20,158 nt of DNA, taken from the NCBI GenBank assembly GCA_023231425.1, contig JALNVI010000051.1:1-20158 (forward strand), given 5' to 3'. The notes beneath the pieces were generated by a model. It did no database searches. It saw only the letters and a program-made list of their open reading frames with translations, and was not told the DNA's origin. Below, piece after piece: positions 1 to 7,675 of the stretch. The position numbers and the translations under genes were made by a program. The number at the start of each line of letters is the position of its first letter. Position 1 is the stretch's first letter. The DNA is from Desulforhopalus sp. (GTDB taxonomy: Bacteria > Desulfobacterota > Desulfobulbia > Desulfobulbales > Desulfocapsaceae).

Positions 1-2110
1 GGTTATCGGTATTGTGGTGGATGATGCCATTGTTGTTGTGGAGAACGTGGAGCGGCTGATGAGCACTGAGCGGCTTACCCCGAGAGAAGCCGCGCATAAA
101 AGTATGGATCAGATCTCCGGTGCGGTTGTTGGTATCACCCTCGTTCTTCTTTCGGTCTTCTTGCCGCTGGCATTCTTCCCTGGTGCCTCCGGGAATATTT
201 ACCGCCAGTTTTCGCTGGTGATGATGTCGGCCATTGCTTTTTCCGCTTTTCTGGCACTCTCTTTAACCCCCTCACTCTGTGCCACCATCCTTAAACCGGT
301 GAAAGAGGGACATGAAGCCGGTGGCTTTTATGGCTGGTTCAACCGTTTCTTCAACTGGCTTACTGTGAAATATGAGCGTACTCTGCGGCGGGTGGTGCGG
401 TTCAGCTATGGGCTGATGTTTATATTCCTTGGTATTACCGCTTTTTCCGTCTGGCTCTATACCTTCCTGCCAGGTTCTTTTCTGCCCCAGGAAGATCAGG
501 GATACATCATCCTCAACGTGCAGCTGCCGTCGGGAGCAACCCGCGGCCGGACGCAGGAGGTTATGAAACAGATTGAAGGGATAGTCCTGCAGCAGGAGGA
601 GGCGCAGACCATTGTTGCTGTCATGGGTTTCAGTTTCTCCGGTCAGGGTGAAAATATGGGACTGGCTTTTGTTCCCTTGACAGACTGGAGTAAACGGACC
701 CGCCCGGAGCAGAGTGCTTCGGCTTTTGCCGCCAGGATGATGGTAAAATTCGGAGGTATTCGTGATGCCTTTGTCTTTGCCCTTTCACCTCCGCCTATTT
801 CTGAACTGGGGAACTCCTCCGGCTTTGAAATGCGTCTTGAGGATCGCGCCTCTGCGGGACATGAGACGTTACTGGCTGCCCGGAACCTGCTCCTTGGAGC
901 AACCCAGGGCAACCCTGTGGTCACCTCTGTTCGTCCCGAAGGGCTGGAAGACGGGCCAATACTTCATCTCAATATTGATCGTGATGCAGCCTATGCTCAG
1001 GGCGTTCCGATGAGTAATATCATCTCAACCCTCTCGCAGATGCTTGGTTCTGCCTATCTCGGAGACTTTCCGAACAAGGATCGGATGCAGAGGGTTAAGC
1101 TGATGGCGCAGGCTGCCTCTCGGATGCAGCCAGAAGATATACTTAAATTAACTGCTCATACCAATACGGGGGGGGATGTTCCGCTCTCAGAACTGATCTC
1201 CATGGAGTGGAAGAACGGCCAGATGCAGGCCCGTCGTTACCAGGGCTATCCGGCCATGGCTTTGAGTGGGCAGGCCACTCCGGGACACAGTACCGGTGAG
1301 GCGATGGCAGAGATGCAAAAGCTGAAAGACAGCCTGTCACAGATGGTTGCGGCCCCGCAATTGAAGCCGCAACTCGCTGCCATGGGGATCACTGATATTC
1401 CGGCTTTTCAAGAGGCCCTGAAAGGAATTGCCATTGACTGGACAGGGTTGTCTCTGGAGGAGATTCGCGCGGGGAACATGTCTTTGTATCTCTACGGGTT
1501 TGCACTGCTTTCCGTTTTTCTCTGTCTTGCGGCATTGTATGAGAGCTGGTCTATCCCAATTGCGGTATTGCTGGTGGTCCCCTTTGGTTTCCTCGGGGTT
1601 GTTGCTGCAGTTCTGATGCGGGGCATGGCCAACGATATTTACTTTCAGGTGGGGCTGATCACCGTTATCGGTCTGTCGGCGAAAAACGCGATCTTGATTG
1701 TTGAGTTTGCCAAAGATCTGCAGGCGGAGGGCAAGCGCCTTGTCGCTTCGGTTCTGATGGCGGCTCATTTGCGTTATCGGCCGATTATCATGACCTCCTT
1801 TGCCTTCATTGCCGGGGTTGTGCCGCTGGTTCGAGCTACTGGTGCCAGTTCGGCCAGTCAGCGGGCAATCGGAACGGCGGTTATGGGAGGGATGATCTCC
1901 GCGACTATTTTCTCTGTGCTTTTCGTGCCGATCTTCTATATTGTTATAAGAAAGATTTTTGGTTATCGCGAACCTCCACACGGCTTCCAGAAATTGCTTG
2001 CCGCGGAGAGTTCACCAGCACCGGAAGGGGAAGATGGCATTGTTCCACCCCTCGTAGTCAAGGAGAGAATGGATACTGTCATCAGAAATCAGCAGGGAGA
2101 TAATGCATGA
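1..2110 (+). CDS. RND multidrug efflux inner-membrane pump (AcrB/MexB-type, HAE1 family), 5' partial
   Basis: This is the proton-driven inner-membrane subunit of a tripartite efflux pump. The reading frame is open from base 2, so the gene starts outside the window and 702 residues are visible. Relative to AcrB (about 1049 residues) roughly the first 400 are missing. The visible part begins in TM4, where VVDDAIVVVENVE carries the two proton-relay aspartates equivalent to AcrB D407 and D408. GLSAKNAILIVEFAKD near residue 555 carries the lysine equivalent to K940. The large second periplasmic loop and the last TM bundle lie between and after these. About 27 extra residues, compared with AcrB as remembered, sit just before the conserved DWTG motif (about 1321-1430). 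The stop overlaps the start of the outer-membrane factor gene, so the two are translationally coupled. A membrane-fusion protein gene is expected upstream. Substrates cannot be read from the sequence. Confidence 0.96.
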   Translation, partial: VIGIVVDDAIVVVENVERLMSTERLTPREAAHKSMDQISGAVVGITLVLLSVFLPLAFFPGASGNIYRQFSLVMMSAIAFSAFLALSLTPSLCATILKPVKEGHEAGGFYGWFNRFFNWLTVKYERTLRRVVRFSYGLMFIFLGITAFSVWLYTFLPGSFLPQEDQGYIILNVQLPSGATRGRTQEVMKQIEGIVLQQEEAQTIVAVMGFSFSGQGENMGLAFVPLTDWSKRTRPEQSASAFAARMMVKFGGIRDAFVFALSPPPISELGNSSGFEMRLEDRASAGHETLLAARNLLLGATQGNPVVTSVRPEGLEDGPILHLNIDRDAAYAQGVPMSNIISTLSQMLGSAYLGDFPNKDRMQRVKLMAQAASRMQPEDILKLTAHTNTGGDVPLSELISMEWKNGQMQARRYQGYPAMALSGQATPGHSTGEAMAEMQKLKDSLSQMVAAPQLKPQLAAMGITDIPAFQEALKGIAIDWTGLSLEEIRAGNMSLYLYGFALLSVFLCLAALYESWSIPIAVLLVVPFGFLGVVAAVLMRGMANDIYFQVGLITVIGLSAKNAILIVEFAKDLQAEGKRLVASVLMAAHLRYRPIIMTSFAFIAGVVPLVRATGASSASQRAIGTAVMGGMISATIFSVLFVPIFYIVIRKIFGYREPPHGFQKLLAAESSPAPEGEDGIVPPLVVKERMDTVIRNQQGDNA

Positions 2111-3597
2111 CTGGGAAAAAAAGAACGGGCAGAAATATTCTTCTTGCCGCCGCAGTGACCCTTGGCATAAGTGGCTGTTCACTGGCACCCTCTTTTCTGA
2201 GGCCGGATGTTCCGCTGGAAGATGTCTGGGTTGGGACGGCGCTTGAGGCACAGCAGGAGGCCGGGAGTCATGTCGCACGCGATCTCGGCTGGCGGGATTA
2301 CTTCAGGGATCCGCAGCTGCAGCAGCTTATCGCGCTGGCGCTGGAGAACAACCATGATCTGAAGACCGCTGCCCTGAACGCCGAACTGGCCCGGGCGCAG
2401 TATCGTATTACCCGCAGTGACCGTCTGCCGGCAGTGGATGGAACGGCTTCGGCAACGCGGGCACGTACGGCAGAGGATCTTTCCTATTACGGCACCGCAT
2501 CCACGGATAATGCTTTTACTGCAGGCCTTGACATTACTGCCTACGAACTGGACTTTTTCAGTCGGGTGAAGAATGCGAGTGAGGCGAAACTCAACGCCTA
2601 CCTGGGAACTCTTGAGGCCCGTGACGCAGCGCAGCTGTCGATTATTTCCGCCGTGTCTAAAGCCTATTACGAGATGCGGATTGCTCACAAACTGATGGTG
2701 CTGGCGGAAGACGTTCGCAAGACACGGGAGGATGCCTGGAATCTTACGAAACTGCAGGTGGACGCAGGAACGGCCAGCGAGACTACTCTGCAGGGGATGC
2801 GTTCTGCCATTGAGCTGGCCCGCGCTGATTACCAGGCACAGAAACGGGCATCAATACAGGCCCGTAATACCCTGAGCACTCTTATTGGACAACCGGTGAC
2901 CCGGCTCAAACTGGAGAAGGCGCTTTCCCTCAGGGATCAGTTTCCAGAACAGCCCCTGGTCGCCGGCCTTCCCTCCGAGGTGCTGCTCGCCCGTCCTGAT
3001 ATCCGTGAGGCGGAGTATGCCCTGAAGGCGGCCAATGCCAATATTGGTGCTGCGAGGGCAGCCTGTTTCCCTTCCATCAGCCTTGTGGGATCGGTCGGGT
3101 ACGCGAGTACTGATCTCGACAATCTTTTTGACAGTAACAACGGTACCTGGACTTTCGGGCCGCGACTGAATCTGCCAATCTTTAATTATGGGAAGCTGAG
3201 AGCCAACGTCGAGGTGATGACGGTGAGCGAGAAGATTGCGGTGGAATCTTATGCCAAAGCGATTCAGAATGCCTTTGCCGATATTGATAATGCCCTTGCT
3301 GGCCGGGAAACCCTGGAGAAACAGGTCAAGGCAACAATCAAAAGTGATGAGGCCGTGGGCAAACGTCTGTATCTTGTTGACATGCAGATGCGAGAAGGAA
3401 TTGTTGACGGGCTCACTCTGCTTGACGCAGAGAGGGAGAGTTTTACCAGTCGGCAGAATGTCCTTCGCACAGGGCAGTTGATTCTCAACAACAATGTGGA
3501 ACTTTATGTCGCCCTTGGCGGTGGTCTGAAGGAGTTTACCATTGATAAGCAGCCCGCTCCTCAGTCAGAAAAACCGATGAAAGAGCCTGCGTTGTAA
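2107..3597 (+). CDS. Outer-membrane efflux factor lipoprotein (NodT/OprM/CusC family)
   Basis: This 496-residue protein is the outer-membrane channel partner of the RND pump. The N-terminus is a lipoprotein signal: basic residues (KKRTGR), a hydrophobic stretch and a lipobox ending I-S-G-C24. Ser at +2 suits outer-membrane sorting. After it come two long alpha-helical/beta repeats typical of the family. Recognisable blocks are WRDYFRDPQLQQLIALALENN near residue 60, SEVLLARPDIREAEYALKAANANIGAARA near 295, and FPSISLVGSVGY followed by LNLPIFNYG. The length matches the family (about 460-500). The ATG overlaps the pump stop codon as ATGA, which fixes the start and implies co-translation. Transcription ends at the hairpin just downstream. 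The C-terminus carries a short polar tail (about 20 residues) of no evident function. Confidence 0.96.
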   Translation: MTGKKRTGRNILLAAAVTLGISGCSLAPSFLRPDVPLEDVWVGTALEAQQEAGSHVARDLGWRDYFRDPQLQQLIALALENNHDLKTAALNAELARAQYRITRSDRLPAVDGTASATRARTAEDLSYYGTASTDNAFTAGLDITAYELDFFSRVKNASEAKLNAYLGTLEARDAAQLSIISAVSKAYYEMRIAHKLMVLAEDVRKTREDAWNLTKLQVDAGTASETTLQGMRSAIELARADYQAQKRASIQARNTLSTLIGQPVTRLKLEKALSLRDQFPEQPLVAGLPSEVLLARPDIREAEYALKAANANIGAARAACFPSISLVGSVGYASTDLDNLFDSNNGTWTFGPRLNLPIFNYGKLRANVEVMTVSEKIAVESYAKAIQNAFADIDNALAGRETLEKQVKATIKSDEAVGKRLYLVDMQMREGIVDGLTLLDAERESFTSRQNVLRTGQLILNNNVELYVALGGGLKEFTIDKQPAPQSEKPMKEPAL

Positions 3598-3626
3598 GGG
3601 AGCCTTGAAGAACCTTGTATTTCGTT
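3598..3626 (+). repeat. Fragment matching the left end of the inverted-repeat element at 7486-7669
   Basis: Immediately after the TAA of the outer-membrane factor gene lies a stretch that matches 7487-7514 at about 27 of 29 positions with one single-base gap. The shared core reads ccttgaa, two variable bases, then cttgtatttcgtt. Similarity ends at 3626, where the terminator hairpin region begins. No matching right end is visible nearby, so this looks like a solo or decayed end rather than a full copy. Confidence 0.6.
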
Positions 3627-3633
3627 TGTTGTC

Positions 3634-5061
3634 TCAACCCCGCCTTCCTTGTGAAGGCGGGGTTTTCTTTTGTGTGCTCAGCCTCTCTTGAGTCTTTCCG
3701 CCTCTATTCCACGAAAAGAAGATTCCCAGGAGACAGCTGAGGGATGAAACAATGTAAACGATGTGCAGACTCTTGAGAAAGAGGCCGTACTGGGCGGGGT
3801 GTATCTCCTGTCTGCCGATCACGAGGGTGAGGACTACGGTCATTGTCGTCATGCTCAGCATCTGGCCGAAGATGCGCATGATGGCAACTGTCTGTGAGGC
3901 GAGTCCGTAATCGCTTTTATTTACTGAACCCATAATAGCGCTCATATTTGGGGAACCGAACAGGGAGAAGCCGATGCCGAGGAAAAGAAGGTTTGCCAAT
4001 ATCCAGTAAAGATCTGTCTGTGCCGTAAGACGGGTGAAGAAAAGTACGCCGAGGAAGGTGATAACCATGCCAAGGGTGGCGGGTCGGCGCGGACCGATGC
4101 GGTCCGAAAGGCGGCCTGCGAGCGGAGAAGTGAGGGCCATCGTGAGTGGTTGAACCATGAGCAGCATTCCTGCTTTTTCTGCGCTCATGCCGTGGAGATA
4201 CTGCAGATAAAGGCTCATCATCAGGGTGATGGCAAAGGTTGCGGAATAGTTGAGCAGCGCGGCAGCGCTGGAAAAAGTAAATGTGCGGTTGGTGGTAAAG
4301 AGGCGCAGCTCAAAAATGGGTGAGGGGTGATGGAGCTGGTAACGGATGAAAAAAAGAAAGAGCAGTGCGCCGAGGAGGCAGAGTCCCATTCCCGCGGGGG
4401 TAAGGATACGGCTGGCACCAATGATGAGTGAGAGAATAAAGGTGATGTAGAGAAAGGATCCGACGGGATCGAAACGGACTCCTTTCGGGCCGTATGACTC
4501 CCCTTTGAGACGGATTACAAGGAGCAGCAGGGCTGGCAGGAGCATGGCGAGAAAGATTGCCCGCCAGCCGAAATGGTCATTGATGGCACCGCCAGCGAGG
4601 GGCCCGGTGGCGAGGCCCACATAGACCGCAGCAACATAAATGCCGAGCGCTTTGCCGCGGTGGGCCGGGGGATACACCGAGGTGAGAATAATCACGCCGG
4701 TAACACTGGTCAGGGCGTTTCCTCCCCCTTGAAGAATCTGAGAAAGGAGGAGAATTGGAAAGGAGGGGGCGACGAGGCCGACGAGGCAGCCGGCGGTGTA
4801 ACAAAGTACACCGAGGAAGAAGAAGCGCCTTCGACCGTAGATGTCGGCCAGTCTGCCGCCAGGAACGATGGTGACCGCCATGGCCAGCAGATAGGAAGTG
4901 GCGAGCCAGCCGATGTGGGAGGCATTAATGTGCAGCTCCTTCTGCATGGCTGGCAGTGCCATGTTGAGGGCAGTGATAGCGAAAGGAGCGAAGAAAGCGG
5001 TGATGGTGGTAACAAGAAGGGTGGTTTTTTCGAGTCGTTTGTCGCGCGCGGGGCTGTCCAT
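3634..5061 (-). CDS. MFS multidrug exporter, DHA2 (EmrB/QacA-like) 14-TM family
   Basis: This is a proton-coupled drug antiporter of the inner membrane. About 14 hydrophobic segments can be counted across 475 residues, as in the DHA2 family. Motif A follows TM2 (GGRLADIYGRRRFF). A motif-C-like stretch lies in TM5 (GLATGPLAGGAIND), which marks antiporters. A second motif-A-like GRLSDRIGPRRP lies mid-protein. I place the start at the ATG at 5061 (MDSPARDKRLEKTTLL) because GAGGAG sits 8-10 bases upstream. The frame also opens at a TTG at 5091, but that has no good ribosome site. The last ten codons (KTPPSQGRRG) are encoded by the opposite-strand terminator hairpin. No EmrA-like adaptor is adjacent, so it probably works alone. 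Palindromes upstream suggest local repression. Substrate unknown. Confidence 0.9.
   Translation of the reverse strand: MDSPARDKRLEKTTLLVTTITAFFAPFAITALNMALPAMQKELHINASHIGWLATSYLLAMAVTIVPGGRLADIYGRRRFFFLGVLCYTAGCLVGLVAPSFPILLLSQILQGGGNALTSVTGVIILTSVYPPAHRGKALGIYVAAVYVGLATGPLAGGAINDHFGWRAIFLAMLLPALLLLVIRLKGESYGPKGVRFDPVGSFLYITFILSLIIGASRILTPAGMGLCLLGALLFLFFIRYQLHHPSPIFELRLFTTNRTFTFSSAAALLNYSATFAITLMMSLYLQYLHGMSAEKAGMLLMVQPLTMALTSPLAGRLSDRIGPRRPATLGMVITFLGVLFFTRLTAQTDLYWILANLLFLGIGFSLFGSPNMSAIMGSVNKSDYGLASQTVAIMRIFGQMLSMTTMTVVLTLVIGRQEIHPAQYGLFLKSLHIVYIVSSLSCLLGIFFSWNRGGKTQERLSTQKKTPPSQGRRG
3636..3671 (+). terminator. Intrinsic terminator of the efflux operon
   Basis: A perfect 12-bp stem (arms 3636-3647 and 3653-3664, aaccccgccttc and its complement) has a 5-base loop. 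It is followed by ttttctttt on the plus strand. It ends the RND/outer-membrane factor operon. The minus strand lacks a T-run on its exit side, so it is probably one-directional. It lies inside the 3' end of the convergent MFS gene. Confidence 0.9.
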
Positions 5062-5075
5062 GCAGATTCTCCTCT

Positions 5076-5118
5076 CAGTTGACAACTGCAACTTGATGCA
5101 AACCGTTGCCGTAACGGC
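5076..5118. promoter_or_regulatory. Two palindromes upstream of the MFS gene, candidate operators
   Basis: In the 164-base divergent gap between the MFS and radical SAM genes lie two odd-centred palindromes: CAGTTGACAACTG at 5076-5088 and GCCGTAACGGC at 5108-5118. An 8-base direct repeat aaccgttg occurs at 5101-5108 and 5135-5142. Placement 15-57 bases upstream of the exporter start fits repressor sites of the TetR/MarR sort that commonly control such pumps. No such regulator gene lies in the window. No convincing -35/-10 pair was found here on either strand. Confidence 0.35.
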
Positions 5119-5225
5119 GCAGTGGACAGGCTTGAACCGTTGTGCAGTTTTCTGAAAATGTTGTCGGGAACCCTGGAGTCTTTTTAAGTAATCCCACCCC
5201 GTAACGTACCCTGAAGAGGAATTTT

Positions 5226-6356
5226 ATGAATGATAAATATTGTGGCTTTGAAACGGGTCCCATCCGACCGCCGAGTGAGGCGGAGAGTCTGCTGGTTCGG
5301 GTGACCCGCAACTGTCCGTGGAACCAGTGTACCTTCTGCTCCCTGTATAAGGGAGAGACTTTCAGCCGTCGGCCGATAGAGGATGTGCTGCGCGACGTGG
5401 ATACGGTGAAGTATTATGTTGATGAACTGCAGCGCGCGAAAAATGAGGAGCGCTCACTCTCCTCCATTGGCCTGCGCAGCCCGGAGGAGGAGCAGGCGTG
5501 GTATGCTGCGGCAAATTTTTATAATGGCGGCATGCGTTCCATCTTCCTTCAGGACGCCAACAGCCTGATAATCAAGCCGGAGGAGATGATTCGCCTGCTG
5601 CGTCACCTGCGGGCACTCTTTCCCGATGTGGAACGGGTGACCACCTACGGTCGCTCGAATACCATTGCCCGGATTCCCGATGAGGATATGGTGGCCATGG
5701 CTGAGGCCGGGCTGAATCGCGTGCATATCGGCATGGAGTCCGCCTGTGATGCCGTGCTTGCGCGGGTGAAAAAGGGGGCTGACAAGGCGGCCCATATCGC
5801 TGCCGGTTTGAAGGTGAAAGGCGCCGGTATCCAGCTCTCGGAATATTATATTCCCGGCCTTGGCGGACGCGGTCTTTCGCGGGAGCATGCCCTTGATACG
5901 GCGGAGGCGATGAGTCGGATCAATCCTGATTATATTCGTCTGCGTACCCTTGGACTTCCTTCCGGGGCACCGCTTTCGGAGGAATATCGCAGGGGAGAGT
6001 TCGATAAAATGGGTGAGGTTGAGACTGCTGCCGAGTTATTGCTTTTTCTGGAGAATTTGGAGGGTGTTACCAGCCATATCCCCTATGATCATGTGCTCAA
6101 TCTTTTCCAGGAGGTGGATGGGCAACTGCCAGAGGACCGTGAAAAAATTCTTGCACCAATACGTTTTTTTCTACAACTTCCTGCCCATGAACAGATGCTT
6201 TTTTCCCTGGCTCGTCGGACTCATCGTATGGCCCGGCTGGCAGATCTCGACAACTCTGCTCTGCGCGAACCTGTGGAGCGCTGGTGTCGTGAGGTTGGGG
6301 CGACTCCGGAAAACATGGACGGATTGATCGACGGAATCATGCAGCAGTTTATCTGA
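5226..6356 (+). CDS. Radical SAM protein of unknown function (Elp3/MiaB-like SAM domain)
   Basis: This 376-residue protein has an N-terminal radical SAM core. The cluster-binding cysteines are C30, C35 and C38 in RNCPWNQCTFC. That is CX4CX2C spacing rather than the usual CX3CX2C, and the aromatic before the last cysteine is kept. GIRSIFLQDANSL-like and TTYGRSNTIAR blocks, then GLNRVHIGMESACDAVLARVKKG and YYIPGLGG, follow the beta/alpha strand order of the fold. The first is the GGE-like strand, and the later blocks are SAM-ribose contacts. No second cysteine-rich cluster domain (SPASM or TRAM) is seen; the last 120 residues are helical. The ATG at 5226 has GAGGAA 6 bases upstream. It appears monocistronic and its substrate cannot be inferred. 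It belongs to the broad COG1032-type group of uncharacterised radical SAM proteins. Confidence 0.88.
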   Translation: MNDKYCGFETGPIRPPSEAESLLVRVTRNCPWNQCTFCSLYKGETFSRRPIEDVLRDVDTVKYYVDELQRAKNEERSLSSIGLRSPEEEQAWYAAANFYNGGMRSIFLQDANSLIIKPEEMIRLLRHLRALFPDVERVTTYGRSNTIARIPDEDMVAMAEAGLNRVHIGMESACDAVLARVKKGADKAAHIAAGLKVKGAGIQLSEYYIPGLGGRGLSREHALDTAEAMSRINPDYIRLRTLGLPSGAPLSEEYRRGEFDKMGEVETAAELLLFLENLEGVTSHIPYDHVLNLFQEVDGQLPEDREKILAPIRFFLQLPAHEQMLFSLARRTHRMARLADLDNSALREPVERWCREVGATPENMDGLIDGIMQQFI

Positions 6357-6375
6357 TACTTTTTTGGGATAATTT

Positions 6376-6429
6376 GTCCTGGCTGCTGCACGAAGCCTCA
6401 GCATGGCTGATTCCGAAGGCAGCCAGGAC
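6376..6429. repeat. Inverted repeat between convergent genes
   Basis: An 11-bp perfect inverted repeat (gtcctggctgc at 6376-6386, complement at 6419-6429) encloses 32 bases. An inner 4-bp pairing (agcc/ggct) lies at 6394-6408. It sits between the convergent radical SAM and J-domain genes, where a terminator is expected. Neither side has a T-run, so it is a weak terminator candidate or another structured RNA/DNA element. Confidence 0.45.
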
Positions 6430-6491
6430 ACCAGGAGAATGTGTGCCTAATGGCTGCCGGGGAGCAGCGAACCGGAAACGTCCTGCGGACT

Positions 6492-7358
6492 TTACTCCTT
6501 CTCAAGATAAAGATAGAGGTTTCCCCGCTGCCGACCATTCTTTCCACCCACATGTCCCTTGCCGCGAAGCCGGAGTTTATTCCCCGCAGAGCTGCCAGGG
6601 GGGATGTGCACCCGCAGAGTCTCCGCCTTTCTTGCACCTTCTTCACCTGCAACCTGTACCTGGATGGTTTTCCCTTCGCGCAGTTCCTCTGCTGAAAGGG
6701 GGGTGTAATAGACGACATCAAGTTCACTGGGGCCCGGCTGGTTTGCTCTGCCATGCGAATCGCCGGTCACCCCCTTGAGCTGAGAGAATTTCTTCCCAAT
6801 GCTACGGTGAAGGCGTTTCCCGAAGGATTTGAGTTTTTCAGTATTTGATTTCAGGCTGCTGCGGGCAGCACTTTTGATCGCCGGGACGGCAAGGGCTGCC
6901 ACGAGGGCGGCGCCGTTGCGCAGCAACCCGCCTTTATTGGAAAAAAAGCTCTTTTTGACAAAAGTCTGGCTGGAGCGGTATCCGGCACGCTGAAAATCGT
7001 TCAGTATGCTGGAGAACATGTTTACAAACTGCGGATCACGAAAGAGATCGCGGAAGATATCTTCCTCGCTGTAACGGAATCCATCGGCACTGTCGCTCTG
7101 GCTCCCGGTCTCTCTCCCTTTTTCAGTATTTCTGAAGTTCCCGAGACCACCCTGCCGTAACGTGTCATACTGTGCTCGTTTTTTGGGGTCAGTGAGCACG
7201 CCGTAGGCCTCAGCGATCTCCTTGAACTTCTCTTCTGCCCGTGGATTATCGGGGTTTCGATCAGGGTGCCAGCGCATGGCCAGCCTGCGGTATTGATGAC
7301 GAATTTCATCTTCAGTGCAACTGGTGGAGAGCTCAAGAATGGCATAGTAATCTTTCAT
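6492..7358 (-). CDS. J-domain protein with a single DnaJ C-terminal-like domain
   Basis: This is a probable Hsp70 co-chaperone of 288 residues. Residues 1-68 form a J domain with HPD at 31-33 and the usual helix II/III pattern, ending YDTLRQGG. Residues 95-125 (YSEEDIFRDLFRDPQF) resemble a segment seen in other proteobacterial J proteins. Residues 146-166 are hydrophobic (NGAALVAALAVPAIKSAA), followed by a very basic stretch to about 196. Residues 213-288 resemble one DnaJ C-terminal substrate domain (VHIPPGSSAGNKLRLRGKG). There is no zinc-finger domain, no Gly/Phe-rich linker and no second C-terminal domain or dimerisation tail. It is therefore neither a standard DnaJ (about 375) nor CbpA (about 305). 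The ribosome site is weak. It lies downstream of the two-component operon on the same strand, separated by 317 bases, so it is probably independent. Confidence 0.85.
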   Translation of the reverse strand: MKDYYAILELSTSCTEDEIRHQYRRLAMRWHPDRNPDNPRAEEKFKEIAEAYGVLTDPKKRAQYDTLRQGGLGNFRNTEKGRETGSQSDSADGFRYSEEDIFRDLFRDPQFVNMFSSILNDFQRAGYRSSQTFVKKSFFSNKGGLLRNGAALVAALAVPAIKSAARSSLKSNTEKLKSFGKRLHRSIGKKFSQLKGVTGDSHGRANQPGPSELDVVYYTPLSAEELREGKTIQVQVAGEEGARKAETLRVHIPPGSSAGNKLRLRGKGHVGGKNGRQRGNLYLYLEKE

Positions 7359-7485
7359 GCGGAATCCGGGTAGGAGAGAGGCCGCGCCGGGCCTGGGTAT
7401 TTAGCAATGGTTGAAGATAAGGCTTTTTAGGGCATTGACCAGAGAAGAAAAGGGGAGACCAGCCCTTTTTCAGCACATTTTTCTC
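7359..7485 (-). promoter_or_regulatory. Leader of the J-domain gene with a tentative promoter
   Basis: On the minus strand a tgGtCA-like -35 (TGGTCA, 7436-7441) and TATCTT -10 (7414-7419) are 16 bases apart, each matching consensus at 4 of 6. A small GC-rich hairpin (aggcc/ggcct, 7379-7394) lies between the predicted start of transcription and the ATG. The rest of this stretch holds nothing I recognise. Confidence 0.3.
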
Positions 7486-7669
7486 AGGGACCTTGAATAA
7501 TCTTGTATTTCGTTCATATACGAGGCACAGGAGGAAATTTACCACAGGTATATGTTTGATATCGGAGTATAGCGCTTACCTCGACGTCTCGTTCCTCGCT
7601 TTGTCGGAGGATAAAATTTTGACTGTAGCGAAGAAGATGGGCGAAAGACTGATTATTCAAGGGACCTCT
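7486..7669. mobile_element. Non-coding element with terminal inverted repeats, MITE-like
   Basis: The ends carry a perfect 12-bp inverted repeat: ccttgaataatc at 7491-7502 and its complement at 7651-7662. Outside these, similar gggac/ggtcc bases flank the core. Inside, partial pairing continues for about 35-40 bases (tttcgttcat against tttcgcccat, and a shared aaattt block). The whole 184 bases can thus fold back on itself. No credible reading frame is contained and no transposase is present. A near-copy of the left end is at 3598-3626. It occupies most of the 317-base gap between the response-regulator stop (7676) and the J-domain gene. It could alternatively act as a long RNA hairpin at the end of the regulator transcript. 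Target-site duplications are not clear by eye. Confidence 0.5.
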
Positions 7670-7675
7670 CAGACC

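Noticed and set aside
4573..5082. A 169-codon plus-strand frame opposite the MFS gene
   Set aside because: The product is charged and low-complexity without motifs, while the minus-strand frame has 14 TM helices and motif A.
5062..5091. Upstream TTG start for the MFS gene
   Set aside because: The ATG at 5061 has a strong GAGGAG site, and the extra ten residues are polar and unlike the family.
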